37,826 nucleotides of DNA from Rhodothermales bacterium (GTDB lineage: Bacteria; Bacteroidota; Rhodothermia; Rhodothermales; UBA10348): positions 1-37,826 of the forward strand of contig JANJTM010000072.1 of the NCBI GenBank assembly GCA_024711125.1. Direction: 5' to 3'. Positions 1 through 8,639 of this stretch are shown here, piece by piece. The notes under the pieces are model-generated. The model saw only the letters and a list, made by a program, of their open reading frames with translations. It searched no databases and was not told the DNA's origin. Made by a program: the position numbers and the translations under genes. The stretch's first letter is position 1; each line of letters opens with the position of its first letter.

Positions 1-1031
1 TCGACGATGTCGGCTTCGTCGACGGTGCGCAGCATTTCTCCGCGTTTGAAGAGGTGCGCCCGGCCACGGCCGAGGGAGACGCCGAGGTCGGCGCCGGCGG
101 CTTCGCCGGGGCCGTTGACGGCGCAGCCCATGATGGCGACGGAGAGGTCCTTGTCGAATTTGCGCGCGGAGACGGCGGCTTCGACGGCGTCGACGATGGG
201 GAACATGTCGCCGGCGAGGCGGCCGCAGGTCGGGCAGGCGATGATGTTGACGCCGGGGCGGCCGATGCGCAGGGATTTCAGGATCTGGTGTCCGACTTCG
301 ACCTCGTGCACACTGTCGGTGGCCAATGACACGCGAATGGTGTCGCCGATGCCGTCGGCGAGCAGCGCGCCGATTCCGATGGAGCTCTTGATGGTGCCGG
401 TCCTTAGCGATCCGGACTCGGTGACGCCCAGGTGCAGCGGGTAGTCGGTGCGCTCGGCGAGCAGGCGGTAGGCCTGGATCATGTAGTAGACGTCCGAGTG
501 CTTGACCGAGATGATGAGGTCTTCGAAGCCGTTCCGCACGCAGATGTCGACGTGGCGCATGGCGCTTTCGAAGAGGGCCTCGGGCTGCGGATATCCGTAC
601 TTGTCCAGGATGTCCTTCTCGAGCGAGCCCGAATTGACGCCGATGCGGATCGGAATTCCGGCGTCACGCGCGGCGAGCAGCACTTCCCGCTCCCACTCTT
701 CCTTGCCGATGTTGCCAGGGTTGATCCGCACCTTGGCGACGCCCGATTCGATGGCCTTGAGGGCGTACTTGTGGTTGAAGTGGATGTCGGCGACGATGGG
801 GACCGGGCTGCCCTGGACGATGTCGCGCAGGGCGTTGGCGTCTTCGGGGCGCGGAACGGCGACACGGACGATGTCCGCGCCTGCATCGGCCAACCGCGTG
901 ATCTCGGCCAGGGAGGTGGCGACGTCGTGGGTCTTGGACGTCGTCATGGACTGGACGGAAATCGGGGCTCCGCCACCGATGGTGACGGGTCCGACCTGGA
1001 CGGCACGGGCGATTCGACGCGGACGCTGCAT
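1..1031 (-). CDS. ispG: 4-hydroxy-3-methylbut-2-enyl diphosphate synthase IspG (GcpE), 3' end cut by the window
   Basis: IspG is a 4Fe-4S enzyme of the MEP isoprenoid pathway. It converts 2-C-methyl-D-erythritol 2,4-cyclodiphosphate to HMBPP. I translated the minus strand by hand: an open frame runs from the ATG at 1031 off the left edge, about 343 codons. It carries family hallmarks in order: PISVQSMTTSKTHD near residue 24, GADIVRVAVP, VADIHFNHKYALKAIESG, VRINPGNIG, IRIGVNSGSLEKDIL, SAMRHVDICVRNGF, then CPTCGR and MGCAVNGPGEAAGADLG near the cut end. The Cys residues of CPTCGR and MGCAVNGPGE are the known cluster ligands. Only the extreme C-terminus is missing. The start lies 85 nt after the stop of the upstream rhomboid gene on the same strand, so co-transcription is plausible. 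No clear Shine-Dalgarno precedes it. Confidence 0.95.
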   Translation of the reverse strand, partial: MQRPRRIARAVQVGPVTIGGGAPISVQSMTTSKTHDVATSLAEITRLADAGADIVRVAVPRPEDANALRDIVQGSPVPIVADIHFNHKYALKAIESGVAKVRINPGNIGKEEWEREVLLAARDAGIPIRIGVNSGSLEKDILDKYGYPQPEALFESAMRHVDICVRNGFEDLIISVKHSDVYYMIQAYRLLAERTDYPLHLGVTESGSLRTGTIKSSIGIGALLADGIGDTIRVSLATDSVHEVEVGHQILKSLRIGRPGVNIIACPTCGRLAGDMFPIVDAVEAAVSARKFDKDLSVAIMGCAVNGPGEAAGADLGVSLGRGRAHLFKRGEMLRTVDEADIV

Positions 1032-1116
1032 GGGGTAGCCGGATGGGACAGGCGATCCAACCGCGCAGGCCGGACCGGGTTCACGATTGGGAGCGCACCC
1101 GCCCCCTCCCGTTACG

Positions 1117-2010
1117 TCACCGCCGCGAGGCTTCGTCGAGAATCCGCTTTTCCTCGGCGGTGAGGGAGTCGTAGCCGCCGGCGCTGATCTTGTCGAGGAT
1201 GCGGTCGACCTGTTCGGCCGGGTCCGGGGCGGGGTCCTCCTCCTTCTCGAGCACGACCTTTCGCAAGACCGAGGGTTTACGCACGACGGCCTGGACCGGG
1301 CGCGACACCGCCGGGGCCCGGGCCGGCGAACGCCGCGGAGCGAAGAGGGGCCTCGCCCAGGCCGACAGGTCCCACCCGGCCTGCTGCGCCCGCGCGAAGC
1401 CGAAGCCGGTGAGGACGCCGCCGAGGTGGGCGCTGACGCTGGTTCCGCCCGCCGACAGGAACAGGATATCGAGGGCGAGGAAGCCGACGACGACCCAGAT
1501 GAGACGCACGCTTCCGATGAAGAGGAGCATGATTTCCTGCCACGGGTAGAGGAGGGCGACGCCGGCCATGACGCCGAGGACTCCGCCCGAGGCGCCGTGC
1601 ACGAGGCCGGCGAAGTAGGGGACGTTCGGAAGCACCCCGTGAAGCAGGACGGTGAGGATGGCGCCTCCCAGGGCCCCGAGGATGTAGAGGGCGAAGAGGC
1701 GCGCGCTGCCCTGCATCTGCTCGAAATCCCTTCCGATCCAGACCAGCCAGGCCATGTTGAAGAGGATGTGGAGCAGGCCGCCGAAACCCACGCCGAGGTG
1801 CAGGAAGGCGTACGTGAGCACGCGCCACGGCTGGAAGAGCAGCTCCGGCAGGGCGGGGTCGAGCGCGAGGTGAGCCCACACGAATTCGCGGGTCACCTGG
1901 AAGTGCACGAGGAGCAGGTTCCAGGCGAGGTAGGCCGCGACGTTGATCGTCAGCAGCAGGCGGATCGCGGGCGGCTGCGCCCGGTACCAGATCTGGAATC
2001 GGCCGGCCAT
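1117..2010 (-). CDS. Rhomboid family intramembrane serine protease with C-terminal DUF6576 tail
   Basis: This 297-residue protein is a predicted rhomboid protease, which cuts transmembrane substrates inside the inner membrane. The visible catalytic dyad is Ser141 in GASGG (139-143) and His195 in SAHLGG. The HILFN motif at 81-85 matches the conserved HxxxN that stabilises the oxyanion. About six hydrophobic segments span residues 15-205. Residues 210-265 are a Pro/Ala/Arg-rich linker. The last 30 residues (VDRILDKISAGGYDSLTAEE followed by KRIL) match the small DUF6576 domain found on rhomboids of Bacteroidota and relatives; its role is unknown. It begins 4 nt after the stop of a second rhomboid gene, so the two look like an operon. 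The substrate cannot be predicted. Confidence 0.92.
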   Translation of the reverse strand: MAGRFQIWYRAQPPAIRLLLTINVAAYLAWNLLLVHFQVTREFVWAHLALDPALPELLFQPWRVLTYAFLHLGVGFGGLLHILFNMAWLVWIGRDFEQMQGSARLFALYILGALGGAILTVLLHGVLPNVPYFAGLVHGASGGVLGVMAGVALLYPWQEIMLLFIGSVRLIWVVVGFLALDILFLSAGGTSVSAHLGGVLTGFGFARAQQAGWDLSAWARPLFAPRRSPARAPAVSRPVQAVVRKPSVLRKVVLEKEEDPAPDPAEQVDRILDKISAGGYDSLTAEEKRILDEASRR

Positions 2011-2014
2011 CAGG

Positions 2015-2659
2015 CTACCAGTAGAGTCTGCGCTCGGGCTTCCACGGCAGTTTTCCGCGCCAGTAGAGGATCAGGATCCAGCCGAAGAGCATGCCGCCGA
2101 GGTGGGCGAAATGGGCGATGGTCGAGCCTCCGACGACGCCGGCGTAGAGTTCGAGGACGCCGTAGATGATGACGAACCACTTGGCCTTGATCGGAAAGAG
2201 GAAGTAGACGTAGATCGGCTGCTCCGGAAACATCATTCCGAAGGCAAGGAGCACGCCGAAGACGCCGCCGGAGGCGCCGACCGTGGGGGCGACGACGGGG
2301 CTCATCGACGTCACGGCGAGCTGGACGAGGCCCGCGCCGATGACGCAGACGAAGTAGAACAGCGCGAATCGTTGGGATCCCCAGGCGTTCTCGAGTTGCA
2401 CGCCGAACATCCACAGGGCGAGCATATTGAAGAGGATGTGCGTGAGGTTCGCGTGCATGAACGCGTACGTCAGCAGCTGCCAGGGCATGAAGGACGGTCC
2501 CGGCGTGTCGCCCAGGCCGAGCGGCCAGAGGGCGAACCAGCTCGTGAGCAGGTAGTCGGTCGAGGGCACGACCTGCGCCATGAAGACCAGCCCGTTGATG
2601 ATGAGCAGGTTCTTGATGACGGGCGGAAAGACCGAGAACTGGAAGCTCGACTGGTACAT
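2015..2659 (-). CDS. Rhomboid family intramembrane serine protease
   Basis: This 214-residue protein is a compact six-helix rhomboid. It has HILFN at 74-78, the catalytic Ser130 in VGASGG and the catalytic His186 in FAHLGG. It lacks the DUF6576 tail of its downstream neighbour, which begins 4 nt after this stop. The two are clearly related but diverged (for example WRVLTYAFLH against WQLLTYAFMH before helix 2), so they are an old tandem pair and not a recent duplication. The start at 2659 is an ATG and gives a short cytoplasmic N-terminus before the first hydrophobic stretch at 14-32. The gene is divergent from the PBP gene at 2785, with a 125-bp spacer that should hold promoters for both directions. 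Confidence 0.92.
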   Translation of the reverse strand: MYQSSFQFSVFPPVIKNLLIINGLVFMAQVVPSTDYLLTSWFALWPLGLGDTPGPSFMPWQLLTYAFMHANLTHILFNMLALWMFGVQLENAWGSQRFALFYFVCVIGAGLVQLAVTSMSPVVAPTVGASGGVFGVLLAFGMMFPEQPIYVYFLFPIKAKWFVIIYGVLELYAGVVGGSTIAHFAHLGGMLFGWILILYWRGKLPWKPERRLYW

Positions 2660-2708
2660 CGGCTGCGGGGAATGCCGGGGGCGCCGCGCCCACGGGCGTG
2701 AATTCGTC

Positions 2709-2751
2709 GCAGCTTGAAGCTGCTTGATCGAGAAGGCGTTCGAAAGATACG
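2709..2751 (+). promoter_or_regulatory. Candidate promoter of the first PBP gene with an adjacent 15-bp palindrome
   Basis: TTGATC (2724-2729) and GATACG (2746-2751) are separated by 16 bp and resemble -35 and -10 boxes. They lie about 34 nt before the GTG start at 2785. A perfect palindrome, GCAGCTTGAAGCTGC (2709-2723), abuts the -35 box and could be an operator. AGAAGG (2776-2781) is a possible but tightly spaced ribosome binding site. The call rests on pattern only. Confidence 0.35.
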
Positions 2752-2784
2752 TTCTCTTGTTTCACTGACCGTTTCAGAAGGCGG

Positions 2785-5382
2785 GTGGATCCCGGACCCA
2801 GACCCCGTTTGCGTATCCTGTCGGCGCCCTTCATCGCGCTCGACCGTGCCGACGCGCCCGATCCGGAGCGTGCGGATCGGGGTGCGCCCGCACCGCGCGT
2901 CGAGGACCTGCCGGCTTTCCGCCCGCTGGCCGAATTGCTCGGCTCGCCGGCGCCTGCGCCGCTTCGCCGCACGGCGGCTCCGGTAGAGTTGCCCCCGGCG
3001 TCGACCCGACCCTCGGAGCCGCGTCAAACCGGGCCGCGACCTGCGGAGTCGCAACGGACGCCGACGCCTGCCCCGCCGCCGCGGAGGCCCCTCGCACCCT
3101 CGGCACCCCCCGCTGCGCCGCGTCCACCGGCACCGCACCATCCGACGCCGCGCCGAGTTGCGCCTGCCGGGCCGCCGCGTCGGCGCCCGGCGCGACGGGT
3201 GTGGACGTGGGCGCTCGGTGCGATTGCCGGAGTCCTGCTTTCCGGGGTCGTGTACTTCGCCTGGACGCTGCGCTCGCTCGATCCCGAGCTTCCGCCCGTC
3301 TCCCCGACGATCGCCGAGGAGATCCCGACGGCCTCGTTCGTGTACGCGGCCGACGGGACCGAACTGGCGCGATTCGGGGAGGAGAACCGCGTCTGGGTGG
3401 ATCTCGACGAGATCTCGCCGCATGTCGTCGACGCGCTGCTTGCCACCGAGGATCGCGCATTCTACCGACACGGTGGCGTGCACTGGCGTCGCCTTGCCAC
3501 GGCCGCGTGGCGTTCCGTGCGGGGCGAATCCCAGGGCGCGTCGACGCTTACGATGCAGCTCGCGCGAAACCTCTACCCGGAGGTCGCGCGCCACGCGCCC
3601 ATGGATCGCAAGCTGCGCGAGATCCGCATGGCCGGTCGCATCGAGGACGTCTTCACGAAGCGGCAGATCCTCGAGTTGTACCTCAACCGCATGAGTTTCG
3701 GCCACGGCGCGTTCGGCATCGAGGCGGCCGCCCGCACGTTTTTCTCGAAGACGGCGGCCACGCTCGAAATCCACGAGGCGTCGACGCTGGTCGGAATGCT
3801 CAAGGGACCGACCGCCTACGATCCGATGCGCCGTCCGGACCGTGCCCTCGAACGCCGCAATTTCGTCCTGGACAACCTGGTCGCCGTCGGCAAGCTTGCG
3901 CCGGCGACGGCCGGAATGTTGAAGGCGCTGCCGTTGTCGCTCGATCCCGCCCCGCCGGTCAGCTCGACGAATCCGGCCCCCCACTTCACCGACTACGTAC
4001 GGTCCCTCGTGGAAGAATGGGGGCGATCAGAGGGCTACGACCTCTATCGCGACGGACTGCGCGTGTTCACGTCCATCGATCCCTTCCTGCAGGCGTACGC
4101 CCAGGCGGCGGTCGACCGGCAGTCGGAGATGCTGCAGGAAATCGCGGGACGCGAGTGGGCCGCGGGCGGCCTTCCGTTCGACGGATTCTGGCGCTCTGCC
4201 GGCCCGCTCGAGGACACCCTGCTGCGCGCGAGCCGCCGCTTCCGCTCGCTGCGCGCGGGCGGCGCGGACGCCGACGAGGCGGCGATGTCGCTTCGATACG
4301 ACCCTCTCTTCATGGACTCGTTGCGCACGGCGGCCACGCGCCTCGAAACGGGGCTGGTCGCGATCGATCCCCACACCGGGTATGTGCGGGCGTGGATCGG
4401 CGCACGCGACTTCACGGTGGATCAGTTCGACAAGGTCGCCGCCGCCAGGCGGCAACCCGGATCCACGTTCAAGCCGTTTCTCTACGCCGCCGCGCTCGAA
4501 TCCGGTTTCTCACCGACCACGCTCGCCGAAGATGTGGTGCAGACCTACTCGCTTCCGGGCGGAGGGTCGTGGAGCCCGCAGAACGCCGGCGGAGGCGCTT
4601 CGGGCCGTGTCATGACATTGCGGGAGGCGCTGGCCTCCTCGCGCAACACGGTGGCGGCGCGACTCATCCGATCGGTCGGTCCGGAGCAGGTCGCACGAAC
4701 CGCGAGGCGGATGGGCATTCTCTCGGAACTCGTACCCGTACCCTCGTTGGCGCTCGGCACGAGCGAGATCTCCCTCCTCGAACTCACTTCCGGGCTCGGC
4801 ACCCTGGTCTCGGACGGCAACCGCGTTGCGCCGATCGCCGTCACGCGCATCGAGGACGCCGACGGACGGCTGTTGGCGCGCTTCGACCCGGAACCGGTGC
4901 GGGCGCTGTCGGCGGACCACGCCTATACGATGGTGGACATGCTCCGCGACGTGCTCCGCCCGGGCGGAACGGGCTTCTCGGTGCGGGGCGAATTCGGACT
5001 CACGGGTGATCTCGCCGCGAAGACCGGCACGACCCAGGATCACGCCGACGGATGGTTCGTGCTCCTGCATCCGCGTCTCGTGATCGGGGCGTGGGTCGGG
5101 TTCAACCAGCCCTCCGTGCGGTTCCGATCGTCGTATTGGGGGCAGGGCGGCCACAACGCGGCACGCGTCGTATCGGACTTCGCGCGGTCGCTGCTCTCGG
5201 ATCCGACCTCAGGCGTGTCGAACGACCGGTTTCCGGTCCCCCACGGGTACCTTGCGCCGACCGGGGGCCGACTGCGCGGCAACCTCGTCAGCGAGGAGGG
5301 CGTTCGCAGGATGCAGGCGCGCGAATCGGACGAAACGCTCCCCGGCCTCGCGCCCGGCTCCCGCGGGCAGACGGTGTGGTAG
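2785..5382 (+). CDS. Class A penicillin-binding protein (PBP1A type), glycosyltransferase plus transpeptidase
   Basis: This is a bifunctional peptidoglycan synthase: it polymerises lipid II and cross-links stem peptides at the inner membrane. With the GTG start it has 865 residues. Residues 1-138 form an unusually long Pro/Ala/Arg-rich cytoplasmic tail, and one membrane helix follows at about 140-162. The GT51 domain has catalytic Glu222 in ATEDRAFYRHGG and GASTLTMQLARNLY at 251-264. The transpeptidase motifs are S560-T-F-K563 (SxxK), S619-R-N621 (SxN) and K746-TGTT. A long insertion (about 430-530) separates the two catalytic domains and is shared with the paralogue at 6270-8639. No ATG occurs before the helix; an in-frame GTG at 3199 would delete the tail but also remove the basic anchor. 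The candidate promoter near 2750 favours 2785. Confidence 0.93.
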   Translation: MDPGPRPRLRILSAPFIALDRADAPDPERADRGAPAPRVEDLPAFRPLAELLGSPAPAPLRRTAAPVELPPASTRPSEPRQTGPRPAESQRTPTPAPPPRRPLAPSAPPAAPRPPAPHHPTPRRVAPAGPPRRRPARRVWTWALGAIAGVLLSGVVYFAWTLRSLDPELPPVSPTIAEEIPTASFVYAADGTELARFGEENRVWVDLDEISPHVVDALLATEDRAFYRHGGVHWRRLATAAWRSVRGESQGASTLTMQLARNLYPEVARHAPMDRKLREIRMAGRIEDVFTKRQILELYLNRMSFGHGAFGIEAAARTFFSKTAATLEIHEASTLVGMLKGPTAYDPMRRPDRALERRNFVLDNLVAVGKLAPATAGMLKALPLSLDPAPPVSSTNPAPHFTDYVRSLVEEWGRSEGYDLYRDGLRVFTSIDPFLQAYAQAAVDRQSEMLQEIAGREWAAGGLPFDGFWRSAGPLEDTLLRASRRFRSLRAGGADADEAAMSLRYDPLFMDSLRTAATRLETGLVAIDPHTGYVRAWIGARDFTVDQFDKVAAARRQPGSTFKPFLYAAALESGFSPTTLAEDVVQTYSLPGGGSWSPQNAGGGASGRVMTLREALASSRNTVAARLIRSVGPEQVARTARRMGILSELVPVPSLALGTSEISLLELTSGLGTLVSDGNRVAPIAVTRIEDADGRLLARFDPEPVRALSADHAYTMVDMLRDVLRPGGTGFSVRGEFGLTGDLAAKTGTTQDHADGWFVLLHPRLVIGAWVGFNQPSVRFRSSYWGQGGHNAARVVSDFARSLLSDPTSGVSNDRFPVPHGYLAPTGGRLRGNLVSEEGVRRMQARESDETLPGLAPGSRGQTVW

Positions 5383-5455
5383 GATCCGGCGCCGTGCTCC
5401 ACAGTCCACCCGGCGTGCTCCCACAGGACCGCCACCCTGATACCAGCCCCATCCA

Positions 5456-6202
5456 GTGATCTGCCTGGTCGGCGACATCCACTACGACCCGCTGCATCCC
5501 GTCGCGGGGCGCACGGCGGGACCATCGGACGACGCGGCGCTCGCGGCGTGCCTGCGGTCCCTCGAAGACCGGGTGTCGGCGGTCGTGTTGCTGGGGGACG
5601 TCTTCGACGCGTACGTGGAATACCGGCACCTCGTGCCCAAGGGTCCCGTGCGAACGCTGGGACTCCTGGCCTCCTGGACGCATCGAGGCGTACCCGTGCA
5701 CGTGGCCGTGGGCAACCACGACCCGTGGCACCGGGACTGGTTCGAAAGGGAACTGGGGTTCTCGATTCACCGCAGGGCCACGACGCTGGCCGTCGGCGGG
5801 ACCCGTCTGCACGTCGCGCACGGAGATGCCGAGGAGCACGGGAGCATGCGCTTCAAGGATCGTGTGCTCCGCGCGCACTGGGCGCACCGTCTCTGGACGG
5901 CCGTGCTCCCGGGTGACCTGGGGCAGGGGCTCGCAGCGCGGGTGAGCCGTGGCATGCGAAGGCACGAACTGGAAACGCGCACCGTCGAGGCGCTCCGAAC
6001 CGCCGCTGCGCGTGCGCTCGCCGACGGCGCCGACGTGGTGGCCTACGGACACAGCCACGTGGCCGAGCGGCTGGAATTGGCGGGCGGAACGTACGTGAAC
6101 CCCGGGCTGTGGCCGATGACGCGCACCCTGGGAGTCATCGAGCGGGCCGAGACTCGGCTGGTGCGCTGGAACGGCGCTGCGCTCGAAGCCGTAGCCGGCT
6201 GA
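5456..6202 (+). CDS. lpxH: UDP-2,3-diacylglucosamine diphosphatase-like metallophosphoesterase (LpxH type)
   Basis: This 248-residue protein has the full calcineurin-type metal-binding set: D7 and H9 in GDIHYD, D48 in GDVFD, N87 and H88 in GNHD, H122 in AHGD, and H199 and H201 in GHSH. LpxH hydrolyses UDP-2,3-diacylglucosamine to lipid X in lipid A synthesis, acting at the cytoplasmic face of the inner membrane. The length, motif spacing and compact cap region (about 130-185) fit LpxH, but other phosphoesterases share the fold, so the substrate is inferred. The GTG at 5456 is the first possible start after an in-frame stop at 5438. The gene sits 73 nt after one PBP gene and just before another on the same strand, which supports an envelope role. 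Confidence 0.75.
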   Translation: MICLVGDIHYDPLHPVAGRTAGPSDDAALAACLRSLEDRVSAVVLLGDVFDAYVEYRHLVPKGPVRTLGLLASWTHRGVPVHVAVGNHDPWHRDWFERELGFSIHRRATTLAVGGTRLHVAHGDAEEHGSMRFKDRVLRAHWAHRLWTAVLPGDLGQGLAARVSRGMRRHELETRTVEALRTAAARALADGADVVAYGHSHVAERLELAGGTYVNPGLWPMTRTLGVIERAETRLVRWNGAALEAVAG

Positions 6203-6269
6203 GTCCTCCGTGCCCGGCGCGAAACCCCGCGCCCGTTTTCACGTTGCCGTGGGCAGTCACGGCTGCCCC

Positions 6270-8639
6270 ATGTCCGACTGGAATTACAGCGAGGAAGAAC
6301 TCGCGCGGTACTTTTCCGACGCATCGCAACGATCCAACCGCCCGGGCGACCCCTCCCCCACCGGGACTGGCGCGGGTTCCGGGAGCGGATACGGCCGCGG
6401 CGATGCCCCCCGCCGAGGGGGCGATTGGTTCGACCGCCGCTTTCACGACCCGTACAAGGCCGACGGGATACGCGCGCTCGCCGTTGTGGTCGTGCTCGGG
6501 CTCGTCGGTTTCCTCGGGGTCGTCGGCTACATGCTTTCGCTGCGCGATGAGCTGCCGCCGCTCGAGGCGATCGAGAACCCCGAATTCCGCCTTGCGACCA
6601 TCGCATACACCGCCGACGGCGTCGAGCTCGCCCGGTACGCGCGGCAGAACCGGTCGTGGGTGACGTACGCCGAGATTTCTCCGCACGTCATCAATGCGCT
6701 GATCGCAACCGAAGATCACCGGTTCTACGATCATTGGGGCATCGACCTCTTCCGCACACTACAGATACCTTTTCGACTGCTGATCGGCGATCCCCAAGGC
6801 GGGTCGACCATTTCCCAGCAGCTTGCCCGAAACCTGTACAACGAGCAGATCGGATCCGAGAGAACGGTCAGCCGCAAGCTCAAGGAGTGGATCACGGCGG
6901 TGCAGCTCGAGCGGCGCTACACCAAGCCCGAGATCATCGAGATGTACCTGAACACGGTCGAGTTCGGGTACAACGCGTGGGGCATCGAGGCCGCCGCCCG
7001 CACGTTCTTCGCCAAGGAACCCATCGAGCTCGACGAATTGGAGAGCGCGACGCTCGTCGGCATGCTCCAGCGCATCACGTACTTCAACCCGGTCCGCAAT
7101 CCGGAGAACGCACGCCGTCGCCGTAACACGGTGCTGGGACAGATGGTCAAGCGCGGGTTCCTGGCCGCGGATTTCCTCGAGGAGCACCGCGCCGATTCGG
7201 TGCGCACCGACTATCGCTCGTCGGATGTCACCAAGAGCCTCGCGCCGTACTTCGCCGAGCACGTCCGCCAGTGGATGAACCGCTGGTCGGAAGAGAACGG
7301 ATACGACTTCTACGAGGACGGCCTCGTCGTGTACACCACGATCGACTCCCGCACGCAGGCGCTCGCCGAGGCGTCCGTGCAGAAGACCATGCCGTGCCTG
7401 CAGGCGGTCGTGGACTGGGAGTGGAGCAAGGCGCAGGCGTCGGTCTGGAGCACCGATCCGTGCGACTACCTCGAGCTCGACGGGTACACCCCGTTTGCGC
7501 ACTACTGGCGCAGCCAGACCACGTTCGTCGACCAGATGATCCGGGAAACGGAACGCTTCCGCTCGATGCGTCGTGCCGGGACGGGCGCCGACGCGGCCGT
7601 GTCGGAATTGCGCACCGACCGGGCGTTCATGGACTCGCTCCAGACGGTCAAGTCCCGCCTCGAGGCCGGGTTCATCGCCGTCGATCCGAATTCGGGGTAC
7701 GTGAAGGCCTGGGTCGGCGGACGCGACCTCGCCACCGACTGGTTCGACCACGTCGACAAGGCGGCGCGCCAGCCCGGTTCGACGTTCAAGCCCTTCGTGT
7801 ACACGGCGGCCATCGACAACGGTTGGTCCCCGAACTACCAGTTGCTGGACGGCCCTCTGCGCTACGTCGATGCCGCCGGCAACGTCTGGACCCCCGGAAA
7901 CTTCGGCGACATGTCCAACCGCATGCTCACGCTGCGCGAAGGCCTCGCCAACTCGCTCAACACGATCACGGCGCGCCTTATGCTCGAGGTGGGCCCTTCG
8001 GAAGTCGCTTTCGTCGCGCGTCGCATGGGGGTCAAGTCGAAGCTCGACGAGGTGCCGGCCCTCGCCCTCGGCACCAGCGACGTCACGCTGCTCGAGATGG
8101 CGACCGCCTATTCGACGCTCGCCAACGGTGGCCTGCTCTACGAGCCGACGGTCGTGATGCGTATCGAGGACGGCGCGGGCAACGTGCTGTACGAGGCCAA
8201 TCCGGCCCCGCGCGAGGCCCTTTCCGAATACACCGCCTACACGATGGTCGACATGCTTCGGGGGGTCGTGCGAGAAGGCACGGCCGTGCGCATCAACGGC
8301 CAGTACCGCCTGGGCGACTACGACCTCGCCGCCAAGACCGGCACCACGCAGGAGGCCGCCGACGGCTGGTTCATGATGATGCACCCCGACCTCGTCATGG
8401 GCGCGTGGATCGGATTCAACGACCGCCGCGTCACCATCCGCTCGAACTGGTACGGCCAGGGTGCGCACAACGCGCTGTTCGTGGTCGGAGACTTCTTCCG
8501 CGGGCTGGCCGACGAACCCGATTCGCCGGTCGCGCGCGATCGGCGCTTCCCGGATCCGCCGCGACTTTTCGAGGAGGAGGATCCGCTCGTCGACCCCGAA
8601 CGCTTCCAGGATCGGACGGGCGAGCGCATCAACTGGTAA
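6270..8639 (+). CDS. Class A penicillin-binding protein (PBP1A type), second paralogue
   Basis: This is a bifunctional peptidoglycan glycosyltransferase/transpeptidase of 789 residues from the ATG at 6270. An in-frame GTG at 6210 would add 20 residues; I prefer the ATG because the protein then opens with an acidic, polar cytoplasmic segment. A Gly/Ser-rich linker precedes one membrane helix at roughly 70-93. The GT51 catalytic Glu148 lies in ATEDHRFYDHWG, followed by GGSTISQQLARNLY. The transpeptidase motifs are S504-TFK507, S562-L-N564 and K689-TGTT. It shares with the upstream PBP an inserted region before the transpeptidase domain and a matching stretch ending in FMDSL. It lacks the Pro-rich tail. 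Its 3' end overlaps the convergent ispE gene by 11 bp. Confidence 0.94.
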   Translation: MSDWNYSEEELARYFSDASQRSNRPGDPSPTGTGAGSGSGYGRGDAPRRGGDWFDRRFHDPYKADGIRALAVVVVLGLVGFLGVVGYMLSLRDELPPLEAIENPEFRLATIAYTADGVELARYARQNRSWVTYAEISPHVINALIATEDHRFYDHWGIDLFRTLQIPFRLLIGDPQGGSTISQQLARNLYNEQIGSERTVSRKLKEWITAVQLERRYTKPEIIEMYLNTVEFGYNAWGIEAAARTFFAKEPIELDELESATLVGMLQRITYFNPVRNPENARRRRNTVLGQMVKRGFLAADFLEEHRADSVRTDYRSSDVTKSLAPYFAEHVRQWMNRWSEENGYDFYEDGLVVYTTIDSRTQALAEASVQKTMPCLQAVVDWEWSKAQASVWSTDPCDYLELDGYTPFAHYWRSQTTFVDQMIRETERFRSMRRAGTGADAAVSELRTDRAFMDSLQTVKSRLEAGFIAVDPNSGYVKAWVGGRDLATDWFDHVDKAARQPGSTFKPFVYTAAIDNGWSPNYQLLDGPLRYVDAAGNVWTPGNFGDMSNRMLTLREGLANSLNTITARLMLEVGPSEVAFVARRMGVKSKLDEVPALALGTSDVTLLEMATAYSTLANGGLLYEPTVVMRIEDGAGNVLYEANPAPREALSEYTAYTMVDMLRGVVREGTAVRINGQYRLGDYDLAAKTGTTQEAADGWFMMMHPDLVMGAWIGFNDRRVTIRSNWYGQGAHNALFVVGDFFRGLADEPDSPVARDRRFPDPPRLFEEEDPLVDPERFQDRTGERINW

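Noticed and set aside
6759-8468. 569-codon open frame on the minus strand
   Set aside because: It is the antisense reading of the second PBP gene. The composition is rich in Arg, Gly, His and Val without family motifs, and the plus-strand PBP has complete catalytic motifs.
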